Part shown: positions 42,506 through 51,500 of the stretch, in pieces | How positions within the stretch are numbered: the stretch's first letter is position 1 | How the letters are laid out: each line of letters starts with the position of its first letter | Source of the DNA: a virus | Virus record (IMG/VR): IMGVR_UViG_3300008954_000005 | Location: 62,001-126,000 of that record | Direction: 5' to 3' (one strand) | Length of the DNA stretch: 64,000 nt | Notes under the pieces: generated by a model | What the model saw: only the letters and a program-made list of their open reading frames with translations | Told to the model about the DNA's origin: nothing | Databases searched by the model: none | Made by a program: the position numbers and the translations under genes

Positions 42506-42779
42506 AACAGGTAAGGAGGAACTAAGGCACATAGTCCTAGAACAAACAGGAGTCCGTGTGTCTCCATCAACAAAGCTAGAAGACCTACACAGTTTTCTGC
42601 AATTCAACCTAGAGGAAATACCAGAAACGCCTATCAATCAAATGAGAAATAGTCTTATAGCTTTTATTGAAAACAACCGTAGCAGGCTTTCCCTCCCATG
42701 TAATGGTAACTGCTACGAGCATCATGATGGGGTTGTATTATTCTGCTATAAACAACTCCTGGAGGAAGAAAATGGGTAA
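42495..42779 (+). CDS. Small protein, function unknown
   Basis: A 94-residue protein (MNPKTGKEELRHIVLEQTGVRVSPSTKLEDLHSFLQ...) with a helical N-terminal half and a Cys-containing end (LPCNGNCYEHHDGVVLFCYKQLL). It overlaps both neighbours by about 8-11 bases. No family recognised. Confidence 0.6.
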   Translation: MNPKTGKEELRHIVLEQTGVRVSPSTKLEDLHSFLQFNLEEIPETPINQMRNSLIAFIENNRSRLSLPCNGNCYEHHDGVVLFCYKQLLEEENG

Positions 42780-43563
42780 AGTAACAAAGAAAATGTTGAC
42801 CCCGCTCGACCGAGCGGAAATTAGAAAAATCGTAATCGTGGGAATGGGGATGGAACCCCTTGAAGCGTACACCAAGAAAGAGGGCGAAACGATCTCTTGG
42901 ATTCAAGAGCGTGCTGAAGACTTTGCGTCTCTGGACCTAGAGACCATTGGCGCGGAACAGTTCCGACCAAATGTCGTAGCGTACCTACAGCAGTTGCAGC
43001 AATTCATTCTTGGTAACTCCAAGGCTCCCACCTTCCCTACTGGCGGGGCCACGGAAGAGGCAGTGGAAGCTGAAGAAGGCACTGCTGTCACTGTTGAACC
43101 TCCTAAGAAGAGGAAGCGTGGACGTCCCCGCAAAAACCCGGTAGTAGAAACTGCTGCTACTGAAGAAACTGTCGAAGCTGCCCCTGCTAAGCGAAAGCGC
43201 GGTAGGCCACGCAAGACCACTACAGACGCCAAAGCTGCTACTAAGACGGCTACCAAGAAGCAGGAAACCACCGCCAAGAAAAAGAAGGGCGGCTTCCGAG
43301 TAAAGAAGACTGCTGCTGAAGCTGTTGAGGTGGTGAAGGAAGAAATTCCAACCACTACGCCTGAGGTCACCCTTAGTGTGGGTACCGACCTTAATTCCTT
43401 CCTGACGGGGATTGATAGCCTCCGTGGGGAGGTTCAGGCGATGCGTGCTGAGCAAGCGGCGATGTACGCTGATTTGCATGACGCTTTGGTATACATCCTT
43501 AATACGGCGATCATTGAAGACGATGATGACCTTATTAAGGACTTGTCACAACTAAAGAAGTAG
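42772..43563 (+). CDS. AT-hook DNA-binding protein, lysine-rich
   Basis: A 263-residue protein from the ATG at 42772, with GGAGGAAG ahead; an in-frame upstream extension from 42667 overlaps the prior gene. Residues 1-80 form a helical domain. Two AT-hook motifs follow: KKRKRGRPRKNP (112-123) and RKRGRPRKT (141-149), each with the Gly-Arg-Pro core that binds the minor groove of AT-rich DNA. Residues 150-182 are Lys/Ala/Thr-rich, like a histone H1 tail. A C-terminal helical segment (205-263) may oligomerise. AT-hooks are rare in bacteria; CarD of Myxococcus is a known case. It likely coats or organises DNA. Codon use is more uniform than in neighbours, hinting at high expression. Confidence 0.78.
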   Translation: MGKVTKKMLTPLDRAEIRKIVIVGMGMEPLEAYTKKEGETISWIQERAEDFASLDLETIGAEQFRPNVVAYLQQLQQFILGNSKAPTFPTGGATEEAVEAEEGTAVTVEPPKKRKRGRPRKNPVVETAATEETVEAAPAKRKRGRPRKTTTDAKAATKTATKKQETTAKKKKGGFRVKKTAAEAVEVVKEEIPTTTPEVTLSVGTDLNSFLTGIDSLRGEVQAMRAEQAAMYADLHDALVYILNTAIIEDDDDLIKDLSQLKK

Positions 43564-43594
43564 TTCTAGGCCCTACCTGATCAGGGCTTAGGTT

Positions 43595-43635
43595 GAAGGG
43601 GGGATCACCATCACGGTGGTCCCCCCTTCTTTTTT
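43595..43635 (+). terminator. Strong intrinsic terminator ending the replication block
   Basis: GAAGGGGGGATCACC (43595-43609) pairs with GGTGGTCCCCCCTTC (43615-43629): a 15-bp stem with one wobble and a 5-base loop, then six T. It lies 31 bases after the stop of the AT-hook gene and just before the end of the converging vWA gene. Confidence 0.9.
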
Positions 43636-44629
43636 AGCTACTACCAGTATCGGCACCCGCGTCCAGTCCAGTATCCGGCTCATCAATCACATACCCAATC
43701 TCAACCAAAGAATTACTCGGGGGTATCACCGTAAACAAAACTTTGTTCTCTACCGCGTCATACGTCCAGTCTGAGTTCAATGCGCTATCGATAAATACAC
43801 GAACAGTGTCCACTATTGGGGTATGCGAAAGAGGCCATTCGCTGTGAGGCTCTACTTGTACGCCAGCATCAACAGACCCCTGTGACCAATCCTCTGAGCA
43901 AATATCCAAAACAACGCCAACGAAATGGTTCGTCACGTCAATATACTTGTCACCCGCATGCATCGCAGAGCTATTGCACATAGACTCGGCGGGGTCGAGG
44001 TTCACGATGCTGGCGGCAAACGGAGAGATAGACGTCGTTTGATACCAATAGATGAAGTCTTGGGCCGTCGCCATAGTTACGCTCTGGTCATCTTCGTCAG
44101 ACACAAACACAACTAGAAGCGCCGCATCATCTCGCATCCATGTGAGCGAGTATGGATTTGACATTACATAGTGGTACACAGCGTCAAGCCCAGCCTCAAG
44201 GTGCCCACTAGCCATATTATTCAGCATGTCTGTCGCATCCTGAACAGTGTCTCCAGGCACCAGAGGGAACTGGTTCTCAATAGAGGCAGCAGTCGGGTCC
44301 GCTGGAATTATTGCAAGACGCCATCCAGACGGTGGTAAGGCGTTCATCATGGCCCCTATACCCGCGAGTAGATTGGGCTCATCATTCTGCATGGATCCAG
44401 ACTGGTCAACCACCCACAGGATGTCTACGCCGTCAACCGACCCAGGCTGGGTAAAGGAATCTACCCATACATTCCCCCCTGGAACCTCCTCTTCAATATA
44501 GACGGGCACCTCCACGGGCACCTCGACTATATTTTCGTAGGTTAAGTAGTGGTCAGATCCACATCCGATCTGACTCGGTATTAATAGGCCGGTCGCTGTA
44601 AGCAATGTAGTAATAACCTGTCTTCCCAT
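43634..44629 (-). CDS. vWA-domain lipoprotein-like protein (probable accessory gene)
   Basis: A 331-residue exported protein. The N-terminus (MGRQVITTLLTATGLLIPSQIGC) is a signal peptide ending at Cys23; QIGC is a weak lipobox, so lipidation is possible but not certain. A vWA domain follows, with the metal-binding DxSxS at Asp75, Ser77 and Ser79 (LWVVDQSGSM) and later acidic loops VFVSDEDDQSVT. The tail is Asp/Thr/Gly-rich (DTGLDAGADTGSS). This composition recalls vWA lipoproteins of Myxococcota and relatives. It lies alone between convergent terminators, with a perfect TATAAT box 6 bases before its ATG and no ribosome site, as in a leaderless transcript. It may alter the host surface or aid adhesion. 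Confidence 0.8.
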   Translation of the reverse strand: MGRQVITTLLTATGLLIPSQIGCGSDHYLTYENIVEVPVEVPVYIEEEVPGGNVWVDSFTQPGSVDGVDILWVVDQSGSMQNDEPNLLAGIGAMMNALPPSGWRLAIIPADPTAASIENQFPLVPGDTVQDATDMLNNMASGHLEAGLDAVYHYVMSNPYSLTWMRDDAALLVVFVSDEDDQSVTMATAQDFIYWYQTTSISPFAASIVNLDPAESMCNSSAMHAGDKYIDVTNHFVGVVLDICSEDWSQGSVDAGVQVEPHSEWPLSHTPIVDTVRVFIDSALNSDWTYDAVENKVLFTVIPPSNSLVEIGYVIDEPDTGLDAGADTGSS

Positions 44630-44635
44630 ATTTAG

Positions 44636-44641
44636 ATTATA
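44636..44641 (-). promoter_or_regulatory. TATAAT -10 box of the vWA gene
   Basis: A perfect TATAAT on the minus strand, with CTAAAT between it and the ATG at 44629. Transcription would start at about the ATG, giving a leaderless message. The -35 region (around TCTTCA, 17 bases upstream) is poor, so strength is uncertain. Confidence 0.45.
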
Positions 44642-44705
44642 TGGAACGCGCTAATACTTGAAGAAGACCATTCCGATAATAATTTTTATTATTTAATAAT
44701 TACAG

Positions 44706-44747
44706 CGTAATAAAATACCCATTATCACTACGTAATAAATGCCCAAA
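44706..44747. repeat. Imperfect direct repeat in AT-rich intergenic space
   Basis: CGTAATAAAATACCCA starts at 44706 and CGTAATAAATGCCCA at 44731, a shared 15-base core 25 bases apart. They lie in the AT-rich space between the divergent vWA and small membrane-protein genes. This could be a regulator site or an iteron-like element; two copies are too few to say more. Confidence 0.4.
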
Positions 44748-44763
44748 AAGTGCAAAAATAGGG

Positions 44764-44783
44764 GTGTTTTTAGGGATAAGAAT
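44764..44783 (-). promoter_or_regulatory. Fourth copy of candidate phage promoter motif
   Basis: The minus strand reads ATTCTTATCCCTAAAAACAC, sharing TTCTTAT and CCTAAAA with the 21039-21058 element (14 of 20). It lies 134 bases upstream of the vWA ATG, further than in the other copies. Confidence 0.3.
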
Positions 44784-44847
44784 AGTGAAGGGAAGCAATA
44801 GGTGTTTCTCTCGTAAAACCCTTTTTGTCCTTTAGGAGGAATGTCTC

Positions 44848-45027
44848 GTGGGTAATACTTTTCGAATCATTGGTCAGGTGTTTTTGACCGTCGTCGCAGT
44901 CGACGTAGCTATCAAGGCCTATCGCGGTCTGGCTAGCGTCGGTACCGATGCTGCCAACATCATCGAGGCGAAGTATCGCAATCGTGCGAACCGTGCTCTC
45001 GAAGCTGTTGGTGCGGACCCCCGGTAG
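44848..45027 (+). CDS. 59-residue membrane protein with GTG start
   Basis: A 59-residue protein (MGNTFRIIGQVFLTVVAVDVAIKAY ... EAVGADPR) starting at GTG with AGGAGGA 7 bases ahead; the nearer ATG stops after four codons. One hydrophobic helix at residues ~7-23 is followed by a charged helix. Codons are strongly biased to GTC, GCT, ATC and CGT forms, unlike most of the window, which suggests high expression. Together with the next gene it forms a two-gene unit between a promoter region and a terminator. Function unknown. Confidence 0.68.
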   Translation: MGNTFRIIGQVFLTVVAVDVAIKAYRGLASVGTDAANIIEAKYRNRANRALEAVGADPR

Positions 45028-45028
45028 T

Positions 45029-45050
45029 CGTTGAATTCTCAACGGCTTTT
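45029..45050 (+). terminator. Weak hairpin with T-rich tail between the two small genes
   Basis: CGTTGA (45029-45034) pairs with TCAACG (45039-45044), loop ATTC, followed by GCTTTTCTTT. The 6-bp stem is short, so it may act as a partial terminator that sets the ratio of the two small proteins. Confidence 0.4.
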
Positions 45051-45085
45051 CTTTCAACGCAACTCAACCCATTAAGGAGGGAAAT

Positions 45086-45496
45086 ATGTTGCAAGCAATC
45101 AGGCCTGCTGGTCAGGCCATCATTCAGAACCGAACTGTTCAACAGTTCGTCCTTGCCGTAGGATGCGGCGTCACCACGCTCTACACGATCCGTGCACTAG
45201 ATAATCTAGGCGCACGTCGTCGTCGGTGGGCGAGCAATCGTCAGGCCCTGAAGGCCCAACGACAGGCTGCGAAGCTGGCAAAGGCTGAAGAAGCGAAGGC
45301 TGTTGAAGCCTCCACTGCTACTCCCGAGCCGGTGACGGAGGCTGTTGTTTCCGACGCTGTTCAGACCGTCATGGAGGGTGCAAGCTTTAACGAGCTTCGC
45401 GCTGCTGCCAAGTCGCACGGTCTGGATGTTGGTCCTCACCCGACCAAGGAAGCGTTGGCTCGCGCCATCGTGGAGTTCCAAACCGCCTCAGCATAA
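45086..45496 (+). CDS. Small membrane protein with SAP-like C-terminal helix-hinge-helix
   Basis: A 136-residue protein with an AAGGAGGG site ahead of its ATG. Residues ~18-34 are hydrophobic (VQQFVLAVGCGVTTLYTI). A basic Arg/Lys-rich stretch (ARRRRWASNRQALKAQRQAAKLAKAEEAK) and an Ala/Glu/Thr linker follow. Residues 98-132 (SFNELRAAAKSHGLDVGPHPTKEALARAIVEFQ) fit the SAP/Rho-N helix pattern that binds nucleic acid. Membrane anchor plus DNA-binding tail is unusual: it could tether phage DNA to the membrane or sit in the virion. Codon bias again suggests strong expression. Confidence 0.7.
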   Translation: MLQAIRPAGQAIIQNRTVQQFVLAVGCGVTTLYTIRALDNLGARRRRWASNRQALKAQRQAAKLAKAEEAKAVEASTATPEPVTEAVVSDAVQTVMEGASFNELRAAAKSHGLDVGPHPTKEALARAIVEFQTASA

Positions 45497-45522
45497 TCTT
45501 ATTCTGAGGAAGACAGTCAGAA

Positions 45523-45555
45523 AGAGGAGGGGGGTAACACCCCCTTCTCTTTTTT
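45523..45555 (+). terminator. Intrinsic terminator after the small membrane-protein pair
   Basis: AGAGGAGGGGG (45523-45533) pairs with CCCCCTTCTCT (45540-45550), 11 bp with one wobble and a 6-base loop, then six T. The T-rich stretch runs into TAGCTA just ahead of the converging giant gene, as at the 43595 terminator. Confidence 0.85.
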
Positions 45556-45560
45556 AGCTA

Positions 45561-48500
45561 TCAGTCTTTATCCCAATAGTTCAGGGTCGGATTTCCGAAG
45601 TACTTAGACCCTGTACAACTCGGGATAGACGCATTTCCATGTTCGCCATTAGCCTGGAATGGTCCAGTGGTTGAGTCCATATTACCCCACCAATGGGTGT
45701 TCGACCCAACCCAGTCCTTTAATCCCCAATACGGATGCGTAAAGTCCTCAATAGTAAATCCGGCGAAGCTGCCGCCCTCGGTCCAAAGCTCTGTCATTAC
45801 GGTAAAGATATCATCAGTTAATCTATTACCAGTCCAATCACCGAAGGAACCACCAATACATGGGATGACGCGGTCTGACAGGTACCTAAGAGAGTTCCCA
45901 GAAGCATACGGACCCTTGTATTCACCATTATCGAAAAAATCGTCTGTATCATTGGTAAAGTTTTCTGTGTGGTGGTCCGGCTGGCGAACCCAGCCCATAA
46001 CCCCAGCGGCCTGATTAAAAGTAACAACCGTACCGTAGTTTTGTTTATGCGCTTGCATGTGGCTGGAGCCGTCATCCGAAGTTGAAATGATTTGCGCAAA
46101 AGGGTTTCCAAGACGATTTAGGTAGATTTCCCCCCATTCGACTCCATCCATCGTGTTATCCCACCACCTGTCCGGGTAGGGACCTCGTGCGGCATTCAAA
46201 ACGTTATGGTTGGCTGTTACCATCGTACAGTTATCGATGAGGATATTACCGCCGCCGCCGAATAGATACTTAGACGTCGCCCACTGCTCCTCCTCAGGTG
46301 TTGTGTCGTTGGAAAGGTTTATTTGGGAGGAACAGAACGAGGTACGATCAGTATGCCAACCACAGGTGTTCCCATTAACCATCAAGGAGACCTGTACAGA
46401 GCCCCAGTTATAGACGGTGTCATCCCCATCAGGGCCAGACGATACGTCCCCCCAATTGTAATTATCCGCAATCCAAATAGACCCCGAGCATTTGTTGTCA
46501 CTCACGACGAATTCTGTCACGTCGCCGTGAAGTAAGATGCTGTGGTTTTTCAGTGTGTAGTTCGGATTAAACCCGCCCCAGAAACACCGATTTCTCGTGA
46601 CTGAGCCCTTGGAGCAGTTATCGACCTCGATATGAGCTACTTTATTATTGTTAATATCGACCCCAAAAGAGTCATAAGCATAGATACGGCGTCCCCACGT
46701 TGTGTAGCTATCGGTACTACCCAGCATTATCTCCATTGAGGGGAACCCATCATCCGACCGACGCCTAGACTGCCAATTAAGGGGGCTGAACGGGCCTACG
46801 TTGTTGGTCCCGCCGCTACAAGAGTACAGCCCGCCTGAGTTGCTGTATACCAAGCCGATGCGATGTTTACTGTGATCTTCCGCTGGGAACCCAGATTCGC
46901 CGGGTTCTGGTTGCTGGCACCAGTAGTTATGGCCGGGACCACCGACGTGGTTGCTATTACCCGCTTCAGCAAAAGCCCTAGTATCCTGGTGTGCCGTTAC
47001 GTTGCCCTCTGTATCACCTCCCGCGTCGATGTACTGCATGACATAAACGCCATGATCAAAATCTACTTGGTAGCCGCTTTCTGGTCCGTACAACTCCCAG
47101 TTTCGGAAAGGTGCAACGTAATCGGCGTAGTACAAATGGTCGTTAGGATCGGTTCTTACCCCGAGAAGGTATTTGGGTCTTGCGGATATTTCTTCATAGC
47201 CCATAAGCGAAACATTCCCAGAAACCACAGCATTGTCAGAACTCTGCAATACGATATTTCCCTGGCCGTGTATATGCCTAGCCGGGTCATCGGTGGGGTT
47301 ATATCGAACCTTGCCCGAAACCGTGTCAAGGCTGAGCATCTGGGGCTCTATCACTGATAGGTTATTATTAATAATCTGGAGGGACTTGCCGCTGTAGGTA
47401 ACAATGTCACGACCCACACTATTCTCACTAATTATCCCGTTGTCATTCCAAGCACTATAAATAGTCCCAGGACAAGCGTTTCCAGAAATACGTGTGGCCC
47501 TACCGTAAGACTCGATGTTGGGCTGATAGAACGTTCCGACAAACAGCCAAAGGTCCAAAGCCTGTTGCAGTGGGCGTCCGTCACCTGGGGAATAACGTCG
47601 GAGGTCATTATCAACAATAGAGCCTCCCCACGAATACATATGGATTGAGCCGCCGTTCAGCTTGTTCCTAGAAACTGTAAAATTAGCGCCTGCCCTTTTT
47701 TCTGCGATTATCGTGTCTCCTTCCGCCAGGGCTACCTGACCCGACCCATACCAGTCTCCAAGATCCCAATTGTAGTTGCCAACAAAGATGTCATTATTCA
47801 GCAAGACGTTGTCTGCAATTAAGCCCCCACCGCCGTCCCAATAAACCAGCCCACCGTTATGGATGTCATCTCCATCCAGGTCGTAATCCCACAGGTCGAT
47901 TTCGCCCAAGTACCCCTGGTTGTGATCAATATCGGCGGTATAGAACCCACCGTAGTAGGCATAATTACTTTGGGTCTCTGCGCGGACGCCCCACTTGTTA
48001 CCTCTAATCGAGCAGTCGAAACAGTCACCCCCGGCACCGACGAAGATAAACCCATCACCAGGGATGTGGTTGTTGATGATATTTGCTTGGTGACAATCTT
48101 CTCGTAAAAAGATGCCTACCGGCTGGTTCACTGGATCAATAACGTACCTATCTCCATGCGGGTACAGGTTGTTCCCGTCAACCTTTGCGTTCATACAGGA
48201 ATCAAGAAAGACGTGCCCCATATGCATTTGGTTATTGGTGATAGAAATATTTTGCGTGTCATACGCAACGAGCATCGCCGCATTACCCTTATCGTTTGTG
48301 TTCATCACCCCGTTACTTTCTGGCAAGTATCCGCTTGGCGATGCCGCACAATCTCGAAGAGTATTATTCGAAAATATCGAGTTGTTTGTTCCAATACCGA
48401 AGTACACGGGTCCAACAAGATTGTTGTCTACGATCTTCACGGTTTGGTGACCCCAGCCAACGAAAATGCTGAACGGGTAATTTGTTCCCATAAGCTCAAA

Positions 48501-51500
48501 GCGTGCGTCGGCGGCATCGAAAACATCGTCCACGCCCCCCTCGTTGTTCTCGTAAGAGTAGTACCCTGTAGACCACGAGTATCCGGTGGTAATATCGTTG
48601 ATGATATTATTACCGTTTATATGGATTCCGTGCGTGTGGGAAGCTACGTACTCCCAAAAATCCGTCATTACAGCGTCAGCGAGAACAATCCCCTTAAGGG
48701 CCTTACCGACCAGATGGATGCTGTTCCCAGAAATTTCAGACGGAAGAGCCTTGTAGTAAAACGCCTGAGCCCCGGTGAAATAAATACCCCCACAGAAGTT
48801 ACTCTGAGATTTATCGAGCCCATCTCCGCCATACGCGTCTAGCGCGTAAACGGTGTGTCTAATAGTGTTTCCGGTAACTTGGAAGTTGGCCCCATCGACA
48901 ACAATGCCCCATGGGTCTTCACACGCGTATTGTGTACTGTAATTTTCCTTCTTCCAGTAGGGCATCCCTGGGTCGCGGATCGTATTGTTGACAATACGGA
49001 TGTCTGAAAATTCGTGCTGTGAGCAGGCGAAGATACCTACTTCTAAAGGACCACTAATCGTATTGTTTTCGATTGTTCCGGTGGCCCAATGCTGGCTCTC
49101 TGCAGACCCCCCGAAGTCATACCATTGCACATCCTCCCCAAAATAGACGCCGTAAGCGAACCCACCGTGGAAAGAGCAGTTAGTGACAGTCACTTCTTTT
49201 GAGTGAGTCGCAAACACACCCGCACGACGCTTACTGAACGCGGTGTGATCCTCTTCCCACATTTCATGCATGTGCCCGTGCTCTGACGGGACACACACAG
49301 CCTCGCAAGAATCAATCGTAATACCCTTGTGGTACTTCTTATGGTTACCCGCACCGTACGAGAACGCCGCACCGTATGGGGTCACATTGTCCCAATTCAC
49401 CATCTCGCCCACGTCACCGTCGTCCGCCCAAATAGTGCACCCGAAGGCCGCTAAACCGTGGGTAACATTGATAGCCCGACAATTCCGTAGGGTAATGTTG
49501 TCCAACGATGCGGTGGTTCTTGTGTACGTCGTGGGGTTGTAGAAATCACAAAGGATTCCACCATTGTGGAGGGTGACCCCCTCAAATAAGTAGTTCCCTG
49601 AGAAAGCGGCGTTGGGCCTCTGTAACCCGTAAATAGCCGTCCACATGCCTCCCCGATCCTGATCCATGGCTGGGATGGACAGGTCCCCATCCTTGCGGGT
49701 GCAGATGAAGGCGGCAACATTCGGCCGAGTGTTATGGCCGTCCTCGACACCGGTGTCCCAGCCGGTGTCCCAATAGTTCCCAGCAAACGCCTCTTCGTCT
49801 AGACCGTGGTCTACACCGATGAAGCGGAGATTGACATCTCTAACAGTGACACCTTGTCGGCTGTTTAGATCGAACAGCGGCTTACCCTCAGACCAATAAA
49901 TTACTGGTCCATGTCCTGGGTGGATTCTGAGCCATCCGTCGTCATTTACTGCGTCATCGGTCGGGGTTGCAGCACCATGCCACCAAGACATCCACACCCC
50001 TTCCGCTGATGCTGGTTCTGTCGGGTGGGTATATGCTGTCCTCATTTCCCGGTTATGCAGCCAGGACTGGTCTGCGCCTTTGTGCCCGATGAGATTGATA
50101 CCGTGCACAGGGAACCGCATGGGGAGCGTGATCCCTCTGGCCTCGTGATCGAACTCATGGCAAGAGCCAACTACCTCAATTGTCCACTTACGCCCTTTGT
50201 ACGCTTGGGTGTTATCCATGTGCTCGATGTAAACAAGGGCCTCACCTACGTTCTTAAAATGAAGCTGTGCCTGTGTGTGTGCGTCTACACCAAACTGGGA
50301 GTGGCCTTCGCCCGGAGCGCTATCCACCAACTTCATGTGTGAAGCTAGCTCTTCTGTAGAGGTGGTCCCCACCAATAGGTTGGTTCGTTCATCGACACGC
50401 GAAATCGGCTTTCTAAGGTTTATTACGGCCTCGATAAAACCGTCGTTATCCGTAACCACCTTTGCAAACGGGACAATATGCGCCTCATCGTACTGACTCC
50501 ACAACCAGGGGTCAGCAGCGGCTGGGGATGAGTGCATATCAGCAGCCGAGCCAATTGGCTTAATTAGAACTTTTCGGGCTCGTGCGTCAAACCAAACCAT
50601 GAACTCCCGGCTATCTAGGTCGTCCGAGTAATCCTCTAGATTGTACACGTCAGCAGGAATATGCCACTTCGCCCCACCAAGAAGAACGTAAGCTTCGCAA
50701 AACACAAGCCCACGCTTAGCGCCATCCGCGTCATCCGCAGTCCAATCACCAAAATCATGGTAACTTAGCCGGTCAAACAAAGTGTCCGAAGGGAAGATTT
50801 CCCCGGCATTCTCATTCACCAAAGAAAAACAATATCCACCGGTAATAACACCATTAGAAAGAACACCAAATTGGTGCTCTGTCTTCATGTAGGCTTCGCC
50901 AATAGTTACTGTCTCATGCCCGTATAGCTTCCTGGTTGCCTCATTTACAAGGTCGTGGTTGTAGTTACCGAGCACCGTGGCTTCGATAGATCCAAGAATA
51001 GACCTGTCTTGGCTCTCTTGCGGCGTCGTAGAGTGGTCGAAAGCTGCCTGCTTTAAAGATGGGTTTTTATCGCCACCATCATCTCTAGCTGCCGCACTGA
51101 CCATCCCTTCTAAAGGGATATCTCTTCGAACGAGGTCTGGGTCTATTCCCCCAACCTCAAGGGTGACGCCCTCGCTATCGTATACATTCCAACCAATATC
51201 TTCGTCGTACCATGGGGGTGTAGCGGTAATGGTTTCACTACCAAAAACAGTGCCATGCGCCCAGGCGTACCAATTATCCAATCCAAAGACGTTGTAGTGA
51301 TAACCTGTAGAACTAGCCCAGGTCAGGGAATCGTCCTGGGACTTGATCGTGTCGATCTCGCTATCCCCGTCATCATCCACCTGTTTCCGTGGAGCAATAG
51401 CGTTAAGCCTTCCGTACCCTATCCGTACCCGAGCCCCCTGTTCGCGCTCGGTGTTGGTAGACCAAACGTCGTCATAGTCATGGTGTTTGCTGTCCAAACG

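Noticed and set aside
44770-45057. A minus-strand frame over the small membrane-protein genes
   Set aside because: It overlaps a plus-strand gene with a strong ribosome site and codon bias, and has no start signal.
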